Positions 15,561-23,151 of a stretch of 33,742 nt of DNA are shown piece by piece (position 1 is the first letter of the stretch; each line of letters opens with the position of its first letter). This DNA comes from a virus. The stretch is from positions 1 to 33,742 of the IMG/VR virus record IMGVR_UViG_3300034060_001688, one strand, 5' to 3'. Below the pieces are notes generated by a model that saw only the letters and a program-made list of their open reading frames with translations, made no database searches and was not told the origin of the DNA. The position numbers and the translations under genes were made by a program.

Positions 15561-15779
15561 ATGCGCGCACAGGAGAAGATGGGTCACAGCTCGATGAGCG
15601 AAGGGTGGCGGGATCACACCAGCCCTGCCCAAGAGCGGGTGAACTGGGTGATGGACGAAGTGATGTCGGGGCGGATGAGCCAGGCCGACGGGATGGTCGA
15701 GATGGCACGCGCCCAGGAGATGATGCGCGAGCAAGTCCGCGCGCGCACCACCCACCCCGAACACGGCTGGGAGGACTGA
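15561..15779 (+). CDS. Small unknown protein, Met-rich
   Basis: Read from ATG 15561 this is 72 aa, beginning MRAQEKMGHSSMSEGWRDHT. The start is preceded by GGAGAGAG. A longer reading starts at 15507 without a ribosome site. It has many Met residues and an amphipathic helical centre (MDEVMSGRMSQADGMVEMAR). I recognise no family. It opens the plus-strand cluster of small genes. Two bases separate it from the next gene (stop 15777-15779, ATG 15782), so the genes are co-transcribed. Confidence 0.6.
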   Translation: MRAQEKMGHSSMSEGWRDHTSPAQERVNWVMDEVMSGRMSQADGMVEMARAQEMMREQVRARTTHPEHGWED

Positions 15780-15781
15780 CC

Positions 15782-15991
15782 ATGGCACGCCGCAAGCCCA
15801 CCGATCCCAACGTCACCCGCGATGCTGAACTCCTTGAGATCGCCCAGCGCCAGTTCCGTGTCGAGACACTGGAGACCCGGAACTGGGACCGGCTGGATTT
15901 TCACGATGTCGCCGTCTGGTCCATCCGCGCGGCGCTCGAGGAAGCCTTTGAGGCTGGACGTCGCGCAAGCGCATCGGAAACCCAACACTGA
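15782..15991 (+). CDS. DUF6900-like small protein
   Basis: This 69 aa protein begins MARRKPTDPNVTRDAELLEI and contains FRVETLETRNWDRLDFHDVA followed by VWSIRAALEEAFEAGR, which I recognise as the DUF6900 pattern in phage and mobile regions of Alphaproteobacteria. The much longer frame starting at 15428 is in the same frame but has no supporting ribosome site and overlaps the previous gene. Function is unknown; it is a compact helical protein. Confidence 0.75.
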   Translation: MARRKPTDPNVTRDAELLEIAQRQFRVETLETRNWDRLDFHDVAVWSIRAALEEAFEAGRRASASETQH

Positions 15992-16003
15992 AAGGATCTG
16001 ACC

Positions 16004-16222
16004 ATGACCGCCATCACCACCATCCGCATCGACCACGCCGCGCTGCCGGAACATTTCGATCGCTCGCGCCCCGACGTCGTTGCCGAGGTCATCGAGGCCG
16101 AGCTGCGCGACGCAGGGATCACGTCCGCGGCCTCTGACGTGATTTCGCACATCAAGATTGAACTGCCGACCACTCAGCTCGCCGCTGCCAGCACCCTGCT
16201 GGCGAGCCTTCAGCTGATCTGA
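16004..16222 (+). CDS. Small unknown protein in plus-strand cluster
   Basis: This 72 aa acidic protein begins MTAITTIRIDHAALPEHFDR and has a helical core (VVAEVIEAELRDAGITSAAS). It follows the DUF6900-like gene after 12 bases and has an AAAGGA site upstream (about 15991-15996). No motif is recognised. It is part of one likely transcript with its neighbours. Confidence 0.6.
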   Translation: MTAITTIRIDHAALPEHFDRSRPDVVAEVIEAELRDAGITSAASDVISHIKIELPTTQLAAASTLLASLQLI

Positions 16223-16232
16223 GGGTGCGACG

Positions 16233-16517
16233 ATGAGCACCCGCGCGCAGATCGCCATTCAGATCGGGCCCGAGGAATGGGCGCAGATCTATGTGCATTA
16301 CGACGGTTACCCGTCCCACATGCTGCCAGCGCTTGCTGCCTGGACGCCCGAGGACATCCTCGCCGCCCGGGAAATCCGACAGGCCACCGCCGGGGCGCTG
16401 GACTGTTTCGATCCACCCCGAGCGCCCCGCATCCTGCCGCGCCCGACCTGCGAACTGTCCCACCTCTATGTCCGGCAGGACGGTACGTGGGTCGATGCAA
16501 CGACCTCTGCCGAGTGA
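16233..16517 (+). CDS. Small unknown protein in plus-strand cluster
   Basis: This 94 aa protein begins MSTRAQIAIQIGPEEWAQIY, with VHYDGYPSHMLPALAAWTPE following. That start resembles small proteins encoded in phage and plasmid regions that I cannot name. It ends VRQDGTWVDATTSAE. The start has a GAGG-like site (AGGGTGCGACG) just upstream. Function unknown. Confidence 0.6.
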   Translation: MSTRAQIAIQIGPEEWAQIYVHYDGYPSHMLPALAAWTPEDILAAREIRQATAGALDCFDPPRAPRILPRPTCELSHLYVRQDGTWVDATTSAE

Positions 16518-16619
16518 TCATAAAGCAAGGTTATTACTCTGATTTTGCTACGTTAATCGGCCAGTAAGAGCGAATGTCGTCGCACCAAAACGATGCAACT
16601 CACCTGAAAGGCCCAAGCC

Positions 16620-16967
16620 ATGACCGACGCCACCGCCACCTTGATCGCCGACTTCCGCAGCGCCGCTGAAGAGATCGAAGCCCGCCTCGCGCCCAGCGCC
16701 TGCGCCACGATCGCCTCGCACAACTGGATCGTCATCGACGACTTCGGCCCCCTGACCTTCACGCTCGCGCCTGAGGACAAGAAACACCGCGCCACCTGCA
16801 CGGGTCATGGCAGCGCCCATAAGGTCAATCGCTTCACCCGTGAGGACGCAGAACGCCTTGCAGCTGCCTGCAACGCCCGCGCCGCCTTCTGGGCGGACGC
16901 CGCGCGCGAAGAGGCCGCCACGCTCCGCAACCACATCGCCGCGCTCGAAGCTCTCAGCGCCGCCTGA
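16620..16967 (+). CDS. Small unknown protein in plus-strand cluster
   Basis: This 115 aa protein begins MTDATATLIADFRSAAEEIE, with a hydrophobic beta region (WIVIDDFGPLTFTLAPE) and a helical end. AAAGG lies about ten bases before the ATG. The 103-base gap before it is AT-richer than the rest of the cluster. I recognise no family or catalytic residues. Confidence 0.58.
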   Translation: MTDATATLIADFRSAAEEIEARLAPSACATIASHNWIVIDDFGPLTFTLAPEDKKHRATCTGHGSAHKVNRFTREDAERLAAACNARAAFWADAAREEAATLRNHIAALEALSAA

Positions 16968-17022
16968 GCCTTAGCCGGCGGGGCCCAGCGCCCCGCCCGC
17001 GCCCATCACGAGGATCCCGACC

Positions 17023-17424
17023 ATGACTACGCACCCCTGCCTTCCCAGCCGCAACAAGGATTACGGCTTCTTCCGCACCCTGACCGTCTGCCCAGAGCGC
17101 GACCGCTGCAGCGCGGAGGTCTGGATGCTTGCCTCGCGCCTGATCGCCGAAGCCATAGGCGCCAGCAGCGAGGACGAGATGATCGGCATCCGCGACTTCC
17201 TGGACAGCAACATGGGCCGCCACTTTGCCGACGACGTCGTCGGCAACATGACCGGCTGCAACATCGGGCTCGAACCCGCCATTGGCTCCGCGATCCGTCG
17301 CTGGCAGGACTGGCGCATTGACCGCAAGACCGAGCGTGAGCACGGCATCCCCGCGGGGCTGCCGTACCTGACCGGCTGGGTGCAGCACTTCGCCGTCACC
17401 GCCGCGATGGCCGAGAGCGACTGA
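17023..17424 (+). CDS. Small unknown protein in plus-strand cluster
   Basis: This 133 aa protein begins MTTHPCLPSRNKDYGFFRTL. It has a helical body (WMLASRLIAEAIGASSEDEM) and a short C-terminal region with WVQHFAVTAAMAES. The start has GAGGATCC upstream, a moderate ribosome site. It carries few Cys residues and no metal-site pattern. Function is unknown; similar genes co-occur with DUF3489 genes in related regions by my recollection. Confidence 0.6.
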   Translation: MTTHPCLPSRNKDYGFFRTLTVCPERDRCSAEVWMLASRLIAEAIGASSEDEMIGIRDFLDSNMGRHFADDVVGNMTGCNIGLEPAIGSAIRRWQDWRIDRKTEREHGIPAGLPYLTGWVQHFAVTAAMAESD

Positions 17425-17461
17425 CTCATCCCCGATATTCCCATCACGACAGGAGGCCGAG

Positions 17462-18046
17462 ATGCCAAAGCTCACCGATACGCAGTCCATCATCCTCAGC
17501 CGCGCGGCCACCCGCCCCGATAATCTCGCGTTGCCGCTGCCCGAAGGCTTGGCTGGTGCTGCCGCGAAGATGGCGGTGGCCAAGATGATCGAGCGCGGCT
17601 GGCTCGAAGAGGTCGAGGCCAACCTGCGCCGCGGCGAGCCCCTTTGGCGCGAGACCGGCGATGGTCATGGCACCACGCTGATCGCCACAGAAGCTGGCCT
17701 CGCCGCGATCGGCATCGAGCCCGTCGTCGCGACGACCATGACCAACTTGCGCAAGGCAAAGCTGGAGGTGGTCACGGCGCCGAAAAACGCTGCCGAAACA
17801 CAAGCGGATCCTAGCATTCCGAAGCCTGTCGTCATCCGCGCAGGCACCAAGCAGGCGGCGATCATCGCGCTCCTGCAGCGACCTGAAGGCGCCTCTATCT
17901 CCGAAATTTCCAACATGACCGGATGGGCGCCGCATTCAGCACGCGGCATGATCGCTGGTGCCCTAAAGAAGAGGCTCGGTCTGCAGATCAGCACCAGTTC
18001 CCAAGACAAGCGTGGGCGAGTTTATCACATTTGCCACTCAAGATGA
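17462..18046 (+). CDS. DUF3489-family protein, wHTH-like C-terminus
   Basis: This 194 aa protein begins MPKLTDTQSIILSRAATRPD and has an N-terminal MarR/HTH-like part (about 1-85). The C-terminal part, AGTKQAAIIALLQRPEGASI followed by SEISNMTGWAPHSARGMIAG, is the DUF3489 signature, a winged-helix-like fold. GGAGG lies before the start. It is the last gene of the plus-strand cluster, ending about 140 bases before the hairpin terminator. It could be a DNA-binding regulator, which is inferred only from the HTH-like layout. Confidence 0.82.
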   Translation: MPKLTDTQSIILSRAATRPDNLALPLPEGLAGAAAKMAVAKMIERGWLEEVEANLRRGEPLWRETGDGHGTTLIATEAGLAAIGIEPVVATTMTNLRKAKLEVVTAPKNAAETQADPSIPKPVVIRAGTKQAAIIALLQRPEGASISEISNMTGWAPHSARGMIAGALKKRLGLQISTSSQDKRGRVYHICHSR

Positions 18047-18185
18047 TGTGGCTGAAGTCACTGCTCTGTCTAAATGTCGTTATGCCCTTGCGAATCGTAG
18101 CATTGAAGCCGACAAGCGAGGAAGGTTGACCGCCTGTCGACCTGTAGCTTTTGCGGTTGCCGACCGCGAACATGCCTCAACTTTC

Positions 18186-18212
18186 AGGGTCAGCTTCGGC
18201 TGGCCCTTTTTT
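18186..18212 (+). terminator. Strong intrinsic terminator for the plus-strand gene cluster
   Basis: AGGGTCAGC (18186-18194) pairs with GCTGGCCCT (18199-18207) around a TTCG tetraloop, with one G-U pair, followed by a run of six T. It lies after the DUF3489 gene and at the stop of the convergent DUF7220 gene. Confidence 0.85.
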
Positions 18213-18427
18213 CATTTGCCGGTCCAGCGTGCAAACGCGCGCCGCAGGGCATAGCTGCGCAAGAGCGAGATCGCCACGAATGCACCGCCAATCGCCAAGT
18301 TATCGCCGAGACTGACCTGCAACCCAAACCATGGAAACACAACAATCTGCGTCACCACTGCCAGTGCGTATCCCAAGACTACGTTGGTCACGGCTTCGAT
18401 GAGCGAAAGGCGACGCGATTGGGTCAT
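18212..18427 (-). CDS. DUF7220-like small membrane protein
   Basis: This 71 aa protein begins MTQSRRLSLIEAVTNVVLGY. It has two hydrophobic stretches: about 12-33 (VTNVVLGYALAVVTQIVVF) and about 42-58 (DNLAIGGAFVAISLLR), consistent with two inner-membrane helices, and a basic C-terminus. It matches the DUF7220 pattern. ATG 18427 overlaps the methyltransferase stop as ATGA. The longer frame reaching 18670 is the antisense of the methyltransferase and is not used. Function is unknown. Confidence 0.78.
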   Translation of the reverse strand: MTQSRRLSLIEAVTNVVLGYALAVVTQIVVFPWFGLQVSLGDNLAIGGAFVAISLLRSYALRRAFARWTGK

Positions 18428-19692
18428 GCAGCCAACCGCTGTGACTTGAGGGCTGCAAAGGTCTCGCCGCTGTCCAGCAAGACTGCCTCCTCGCCTGTGA
18501 AGGCCTGCCAGCGCTCGATGGCCACATCTACGTAGACCGGGTTCAGCTCCACCCCGTAGCACAGGCGGCCAGTCGTCTCGGCTGCGATCAGCGTGGTGCC
18601 GGAGCCCATGAAGGGCTCGTAGACAGCCTGGCCAGGGCTCGAGTTGTTCAAGATCGGACGGCGCATGCATTCCACCGGCTTTTGCGTGCCGTGCACGGTG
18701 GTCGCGTCCTGGTCCTTGTTGGCAATCGGCCAGAGGGTCGTCTGCTTGCGATCACCCGCCCAGTGGCCTTTGCCTTTGGCCCTCACAGCATACCAACAGG
18801 GCTCGTGCTGCCAGTGATAATCGCCGCGGCTCAGCACCAGCCGATCCTTGGCCCAGATGATCTGCGACCGGATCGCGAAGCCGGCGGCGATCAGGCTGTC
18901 CGCAACCGTGGCCGCGTGTAAGGCGCCATGCCAGATATAGGCGACATCACCGGGAAAGAGCGACCAGGCCTCGCGCCAGTCCGCGCGGTCGTCATTTAGT
19001 ACCTTGCCCGTGCGTTTGGTTTTTGCTGCTCCGGCTTGGTTGCGCCAGGATGGATCGTATTCCACGCCATAGGGCGGGTCAGTCACCATCAGCAGCGGCT
19101 TCACGCCACCAAGCAGTCTTCCAACAACATCTGCGCTGGTGCTGTCCCCGCAGATCAACCGATGCGAACCCAGCTGCCAGAGGTCACCCGCCACCGACAC
19201 AGGGGTTACCGGGGGCTCGGGGATGTCGTCCTCGCCTTCTGTCGCCCCGCCGTTCGCGTCATCGCCACCTTGCGCCGCATTCAGCAGCCCTTCCAGGAAC
19301 GCATCTGAGAAGCCCAGGAGGTCCGTGTCAAAGCCCAGCGCCTGAAGGTCGATCACTTCCAGACCCAGATTGAGCTCATCCCACTCCGCCATATCTGCGA
19401 CGCTGTTGTCCGACAGGCGCAGAGCGCGGCGATGATCCTCATCGAGATGCGACAGCCGAAGGACAGGGATCTTGCTCAGGCCAAGCTGCGTCGCCGCCAA
19501 GATGCGGCCGTGGCCAGCGATCAACTCACCGTCGTCTGAGATCAGGCATGGCATGGTCCAGCCGAACTTGACCATGTTGGCTGCCAAGACCGCGATCTGA
19601 TTGTCGCTGTGTAAGCGCGCATTGCGGGCATAGGGCCGCAAGCGTTCGATCGGCCAGAGTTCAATCTGGCTCGGCATGAATGGGAGATCCAT
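18424..19692 (-). CDS. ParB-like domain fused to beta-class DNA methyltransferase
   Basis: Read from ATG 19692 the protein is 422 aa. Residues 10-115 form a ParB/sulfiredoxin-like domain with GELIAGHGRILAATQLG around 56-72. The methyltransferase follows: motif IV DPPYG at about 205-209, and motif I FMGSGTT at about 361-367, the IV-before-I order of N4/N6-type (beta) enzymes. It probably protects phage DNA from host restriction or affects gene expression; its target sequence cannot be told from here. ATG 19677 is a good alternative start; neither has a strong ribosome site. No cognate restriction enzyme is seen, so it appears to be an orphan enzyme. Confidence 0.88.
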   Translation of the reverse strand: MDLPFMPSQIELWPIERLRPYARNARLHSDNQIAVLAANMVKFGWTMPCLISDDGELIAGHGRILAATQLGLSKIPVLRLSHLDEDHRRALRLSDNSVADMAEWDELNLGLEVIDLQALGFDTDLLGFSDAFLEGLLNAAQGGDDANGGATEGEDDIPEPPVTPVSVAGDLWQLGSHRLICGDSTSADVVGRLLGGVKPLLMVTDPPYGVEYDPSWRNQAGAAKTKRTGKVLNDDRADWREAWSLFPGDVAYIWHGALHAATVADSLIAAGFAIRSQIIWAKDRLVLSRGDYHWQHEPCWYAVRAKGKGHWAGDRKQTTLWPIANKDQDATTVHGTQKPVECMRRPILNNSSPGQAVYEPFMGSGTTLIAAETTGRLCYGVELNPVYVDVAIERWQAFTGEEAVLLDSGETFAALKSQRLAA

Positions 19693-19770
19693 AGGGCAGG
19701 GCTCGCATGGGCGTGCGCAATGTCCTGTGGCCGCGCTCAGGCGCCAGGTTTTGCGATCCACGATGTCAGG

Positions 19771-19804
19771 AAAACGAAACGCCCGCGAGGGTTTCCTCCG
19801 GGCG
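19771..19804 (-). terminator. Bulged hairpin with T-rich tail, leftward terminator
   Basis: CGCCCG (19780-19785) pairs with CGGGCG (19799-19804) with an inner GAGG/CCTC stem and one bulged C. On the minus strand the stem is followed by TTTCGTTTT (19779-19771). It would end transcripts from the Abi-type gene before the methyltransferase gene. Confidence 0.55.
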
Positions 19805-20147
19805 CAATTCTTCGATGATCAAGGGGTACGTCAAGGGGGGCAGCTTTGTCAAACCGTTTTTTGACTTTGAATCAATACCTTCTGGCCAGCCCAGGCGAAG
19901 GTGGCTTCCTGGAGTGGCTTCCGAGGTCCGTGGATTCCTCTGGGTGGATTCCCTGGATCCGGTCAGGAATCCACCTTTCCCTGAGCGCTGGTTGCGCAAG
20001 CCCCTGAAAATGAGTCGAAATCTCCGCCGAGCCGGCGCAGGTGGCTTCCGGGTGGATTCCCCGGTGAAAAGGCCAGACGCTAGAAAAGTCTCGGGCTGCG
20101 CCCCCCCGTATACGGATGGGGTCCGGGAGGAACCATGCCGGGGGGGA
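19805..20147. repeat. Non-coding region with GTGG(C/A)TTCC repeat array
   Basis: This 343-base gap has no convincing gene. It holds GTGGCTTCC at 19901, 19914 and 20041, GTGGATTCC at 19930, 19944 and 20052, and one inverted copy GGAATCCAC at 19966-19974. The first four copies start 13, 16 and 14 bases apart. Near the right end a run of seven C (20101-20107) faces a run of seven G (20141-20147), which could pair. The array lies upstream of the methyltransferase gene and downstream of the Abi gene. It could be an operator, an iteron set or a processed RNA; none is shown. Confidence 0.55.
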
Positions 20148-20819
20148 TCACGCCCGACGCGGATCGCTCTCGAGCAATTCTGACGTGCCGTTGATCTTGG
20201 CCATCCAGTCCGCGGTCTCGTTGTTCCGCCACCTAACAATCGTGTCCATTCTCCCAAGGTCAGCCCGAAGGTCTCGAGAGAAGATTGGTTCATGATGCGC
20301 GATACGATTTCGTAGCTCGCGGACTTCATTCACGTGCGAGTAGACTTCGTTCCTGAGAGCACTGGCTTGGCGGTTTGTCGGCGCGTTGGGGAAAACGGTA
20401 GCAAAGTGCTGGTTCCAGATTCGCCCATCGTGACGTTTCGTCAGCATGCGCTCCCAGAAAACGAACTTCAGGTCGGCGATGATCTTACCCGATGTCGCGT
20501 GCTTGCCGCCGAGGACAGTCAGATCGCGCTGGGGGCTGTAATTCGGGGGCGTTGGGTTGGGCAGGGAGCGCAAGAAACCTGCGGACCAGGGCCACGTCCC
20601 GCCGTGAACGGTCTCGATGGCCTCAACCACGGCGTTGCGAAGGGTGACCTCCACGATGTGCAGCGGGACCATCAGAGCAGCAGAAATCTTGAGATTCCAG
20701 AGGTATAGCCGAAGAGCATCTTCGCGATTATTGTCGCTTGTCTGAAGGTACGTCGCAAATCTTGGTGCAGACAGCACGTTTGGAAGATGGTGCAACTCCC
20801 CTGGAGAGAACTCATACAT
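20148..20819 (-). CDS. Abi-type HEPN-domain protein (Abi_2-like)
   Basis: This 223 aa protein is read from ATG 20819 (GTG 20846 is an alternative; neither has a strong ribosome site). It begins MYEFSPGELHHLPNVLSAPR, has ALMVPLHIVEVTLRNAVVEA in the middle, and shows RELRNRIAHHEPIF near residues 164-177, the R-x4-6-H motif of HEPN ribonucleases. The whole is similar to Abi_2/AbiD-F type abortive-infection proteins. Such proteins halt the cell when a second phage infects. The gene stands alone between two candidate terminators, with AT content slightly above its neighbours, and is a probable superinfection-exclusion moron. Confidence 0.78.
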   Translation of the reverse strand: MYEFSPGELHHLPNVLSAPRFATYLQTSDNNREDALRLYLWNLKISAALMVPLHIVEVTLRNAVVEAIETVHGGTWPWSAGFLRSLPNPTPPNYSPQRDLTVLGGKHATSGKIIADLKFVFWERMLTKRHDGRIWNQHFATVFPNAPTNRQASALRNEVYSHVNEVRELRNRIAHHEPIFSRDLRADLGRMDTIVRWRNNETADWMAKINGTSELLESDPRRA

Positions 20820-20901
20820 CTTGACAAGCCTGCTCTGACGGGCCACCTAAGAAGGGAGCTTTGAGAATGCGGCTTCGGCTCCCCTCATGGCAGAACGAAT
20901 G

Positions 20902-20930
20902 AAAACCCGTCGCTTGCGGCGGGTTTTTTC
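20902..20930. terminator. Bidirectional hairpin terminator
   Basis: AAAACCCGTCGC faces GCGGCGGGTTTT with one T-G pair, giving a long A/T-ended stem. On the plus strand it is followed by TTTTTTC; on the minus strand by TTTTCATTC. It ends the leftward early/replication operon (21057-23680) before the Abi-type gene. Confidence 0.75.
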
Positions 20931-21056
20931 TTTGGATTTGGTGTTGTCCTTGCCGCATTTAGAGCGCCCCTCAATCCACAAATCATAGGGCGCAATAGAT
21001 GTTGTGTGCAAGCCGCCGTGGGGGATCAGCATATGGTGACGATGTTGCGTCCGAAA

Positions 21057-21752
21057 TCACGGCGGTGTTGCGGAGCCGGACCGGTTGATCCACGGTTCAG
21101 CCTTTGGCATCCGATTGATCAGCTCAACATCTCTTAACATTCCGCCAGCCAGCAGCCCTTCCCGTACCGAGTCCAGCGCCCGCCACCAGTCTCTGTACGC
21201 CCGCCGCGCCGCCTCGATCTGCTGCGGATGTGGCGAGAACGTCACCGGGCACGCCAGCACCTCCACCGTTCGCCACTTCCCGCGCGACAGCACGCGCTCG
21301 GTCCCGACCACGGTGGTGGTGGCCCGCTCCCCATGCTGGTTGCGCTTTACTTCTACCGGTACACATCTTGGCGTCGCCCCCGGCATCCAGTCCGGCGTCA
21401 GCGCAGCGCGGGCGAGCTCGGCAACCCGGATTGCCATGCGCTTGCCTCCGAGGCTGTCTGGCATTCCGGCAACGGTTGCCGCGATGACCTCGGCGTCCTC
21501 ATGTGTGTAGCTGCCGATCTTGTACTGGCCGCCATCCACCTTGCAGCCGAGAACTGCGCGTTGGAGCAGAACGTATTCGAGGCCAAAGCCAAACCCGTGC
21601 TCTCGCTCGGGATCGGGCGGCTCCGGCAACTCAAGCTGGGCGTGCTCGACCCGGAATGCCCATTCCAGTGCCTGCTGAACCGACATGGACCGCTTTGGGC
21701 GCCCCGACCCAAGATGCCCTGTGCGGGACTGCAAACTACGATCGTGTTTCAT
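21057..21752 (-). CDS. Unknown protein in replication block
   Basis: This 231 aa protein begins MKHDRSLQSRTGHLGSGRPK, a basic start, then RSMSVQQALEWAFRVEHAQL. The C-terminal half contains QIEAARRAYRDWWRALDSVR, likely helical. I know similar proteins only as phage hypotheticals of Rhodobacterales that follow replication genes. ATG 21752 overlaps the stop of the O-like gene, so they are co-translated. There is no P-loop, so it is not a DnaC/P-type helicase loader by that criterion. It is last in the block before the hairpin at 20902. Confidence 0.65.
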   Translation of the reverse strand: MKHDRSLQSRTGHLGSGRPKRSMSVQQALEWAFRVEHAQLELPEPPDPEREHGFGFGLEYVLLQRAVLGCKVDGGQYKIGSYTHEDAEVIAATVAGMPDSLGGKRMAIRVAELARAALTPDWMPGATPRCVPVEVKRNQHGERATTTVVGTERVLSRGKWRTVEVLACPVTFSPHPQQIEAARRAYRDWWRALDSVREGLLAGGMLRDVELINRMPKAEPWINRSGSATPP

Positions 21753-22759
21753 CGGATGCCCCGCTCACGGAGGCGCTCCGCTGTCACGAGACCACGGGCA
21801 AGCATTGCGTCGCGCATGGAATTCGAGATCGCACTCACCGGTAAGTAGCGATCGGAGTTGACCATCTCGGCATAGAAGACCGGCAGATCCGTGATTGGTC
21901 GGGGTTCCTGCGCCGTGGCCGTCTTTGCCTTGCGTCGTTTTAGCGAGGCCGCATCCGCCTTGCGCTGGGCGGCGCGCTGCATAACACGGTCCAGCGCTTT
22001 TGGCCCATCGGGGGGCTCGGGATGTTCGTGCCGTGACGCCTCTGCCGCCTCGAGGATTTCAGCCTCGCTCAGCCCGAGGTCAGTCTGCCAGCGCCGAACA
22101 TGTTCACGCGGCGGCCAGCCTTGCCACCAGCCGGGCAGGGGCCCGTTGGGGTCAAAGCCCAGCGCTGAGAGCAGCGATCCGAAAAACTCCTCATCGAGGC
22201 CGTCACGCGCGCCCGCGCCCTCCTCCTCCTTTACTGGTTTACTTACTGGTTCTCTTACAAGGTTACTGTCCGGATTTCGGACACGGCTCGGGGCATTTTC
22301 CGGACACGGCTTGGAGGCAAAATCGGACACGGCTCCGCGTCCGGTTTCCGGACACGGGGGCTGGCTATCCACCGGCGAACTGGCAGTTTCGGCAGCGTTT
22401 TCGGGGATCGCGAAGGTCAGGTCGTCTTGCACGTTGTCGCCATGTCCGGTTTCCGGACACGGGGCCCCCTGATTTTGCGTAAAGCCTGGCTCGAAGGCCA
22501 AGATGTAGCGGGTCGGCATCTGTCGCTTGTTGCCGGGATTGAGACGCTGCACGCGACGGATCAGGCCTGATGCCTCGAGCAGGGCCAGATGCTCGTTCAG
22601 CGTCGATCGGCTAATCTCGCAGTCCTCGGCCAGCTGCTCTTGGGAGGGGAAGCAGCCGAAATCGGGATTGAACCGATCGCAGAGATGCCAAAGCACGATC
22701 TTGGTCGTGGGTTTCAGCCCGCGCTGCTGGATGGCCCAGTTGGTGGCGGCATGGCTCAT
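21749..22759 (-). CDS. Winged-helix replication protein (lambda O-like layout)
   Basis: This 336 aa protein begins MSHAATNWAIQQRGLKPTTK, a winged-helix domain (residues 5-95) with FPSQEQLAEDCEISRSTLNE as recognition region. Residues 95-175 are low-complexity with CPETG-type repeats and coincide with DNA repeats. The C-terminal half holds GWPPREHVRRWQTDLGLSEA and a basic helix. Phage replication initiators such as lambda O share this arrangement: N-terminal DNA-binding domain, origin within the gene, C-terminal partner-binding part. The gene overlaps its VRR-NUC neighbour by four bases. Function is inferred from layout. Confidence 0.72.
   Translation of the reverse strand: MSHAATNWAIQQRGLKPTTKIVLWHLCDRFNPDFGCFPSQEQLAEDCEISRSTLNEHLALLEASGLIRRVQRLNPGNKRQMPTRYILAFEPGFTQNQGAPCPETGHGDNVQDDLTFAIPENAAETASSPVDSQPPCPETGRGAVSDFASKPCPENAPSRVRNPDSNLVREPVSKPVKEEEGAGARDGLDEEFFGSLLSALGFDPNGPLPGWWQGWPPREHVRRWQTDLGLSEAEILEAAEASRHEHPEPPDGPKALDRVMQRAAQRKADAASLKRRKAKTATAQEPRPITDLPVFYAEMVNSDRYLPVSAISNSMRDAMLARGLVTAERLRERGIR
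22231..22462 (-). repeat. Candidate replication origin: iteron-like palindromes plus AT-rich 9-mers inside the O-like gene
   Basis: CGGACACGG occurs at 22278, 22301, 22324, 22349 and 22454. The first four are 23, 23 and 25 bases apart, near two helical turns. Three copies sit in a fuller palindrome, GTCCGG(N3-5)CCGGAC-like. TTACTGGTT is repeated at 22231 and 22243, in an AT-richer tract next to the array. The core is translated in three different reading frames in the O-like protein (P-C-P, R-V-R, A-V-S), so conservation must act on DNA. This resembles lambda ori with iterons beside an AT-rich region. Confidence 0.6.
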
Positions 22760-23151
22760 GGCGCAGGCCTCCTCACCGGAGGCGCCACACGCGTGGTGAA
22801 GCCATGATCCGCCAAGGCGCCCAGCGCATCGTCCAGTGATCGTACCAGTGCCCAGCCAAAGCCCTGCGCGGTCACCGCATCACGAAACGCCTCCTGCGCT
22901 TGGCTCAGCCGACCCTTCAAGGACTTCAGCTCGAGGAACAGCACGCGCCCAGCGCAGAGCACCATCAGATCGGCGAAGCCAGGATGGACACCCATCCCTA
23001 CGAGGATCGCTTGCCGCTTGGCGCCGCGCGGGCCGGCTTCGGTGATCTCGTTCGGGCAATGGTGAATGATCGCGCCTTTGGGCAGCGCGAAACGCAGCGC
23101 CGTGACCACAGCGCGCTGCAGATCCGCTTCGGGTGTGCCACGGCGCTTCAT
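22756..23151 (-). CDS. VRR-NUC domain nuclease
   Basis: This 131 aa protein begins MKRRGTPEADLQRAVVTALR. The PD-(D/E)XK core is seen in HPGFADLMVLCAGRVLFLEL followed by KSLKGRLSQAQEAF: Asp in FADLM, Glu and Lys in LELKS, and the downstream QAQ. VRR-NUC proteins in phages are structure-specific or Holliday-junction-type nucleases that help process replicating DNA. It is a stand-alone VRR-NUC of typical size. It overlaps the O-like gene (ATGA), and its own start overlaps the previous stop, so it is within the replication operon. Confidence 0.85.
   Translation of the reverse strand: MKRRGTPEADLQRAVVTALRFALPKGAIIHHCPNEITEAGPRGAKRQAILVGMGVHPGFADLMVLCAGRVLFLELKSLKGRLSQAQEAFRDAVTAQGFGWALVRSLDDALGALADHGFTTRVAPPVRRPAP

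Noticed and set aside
19766-20329. 187 aa minus-strand frame across the repeat-rich gap
   Set aside because: It overlaps the Abi-type gene in another frame, crosses the repeat array and the terminator, and has no recognisable domain.
20847-21032. 61 aa minus-strand frame rich in Lys and Arg
   Set aside because: It reads through the strong hairpin terminator at 20902-20930 and has no ribosome site.
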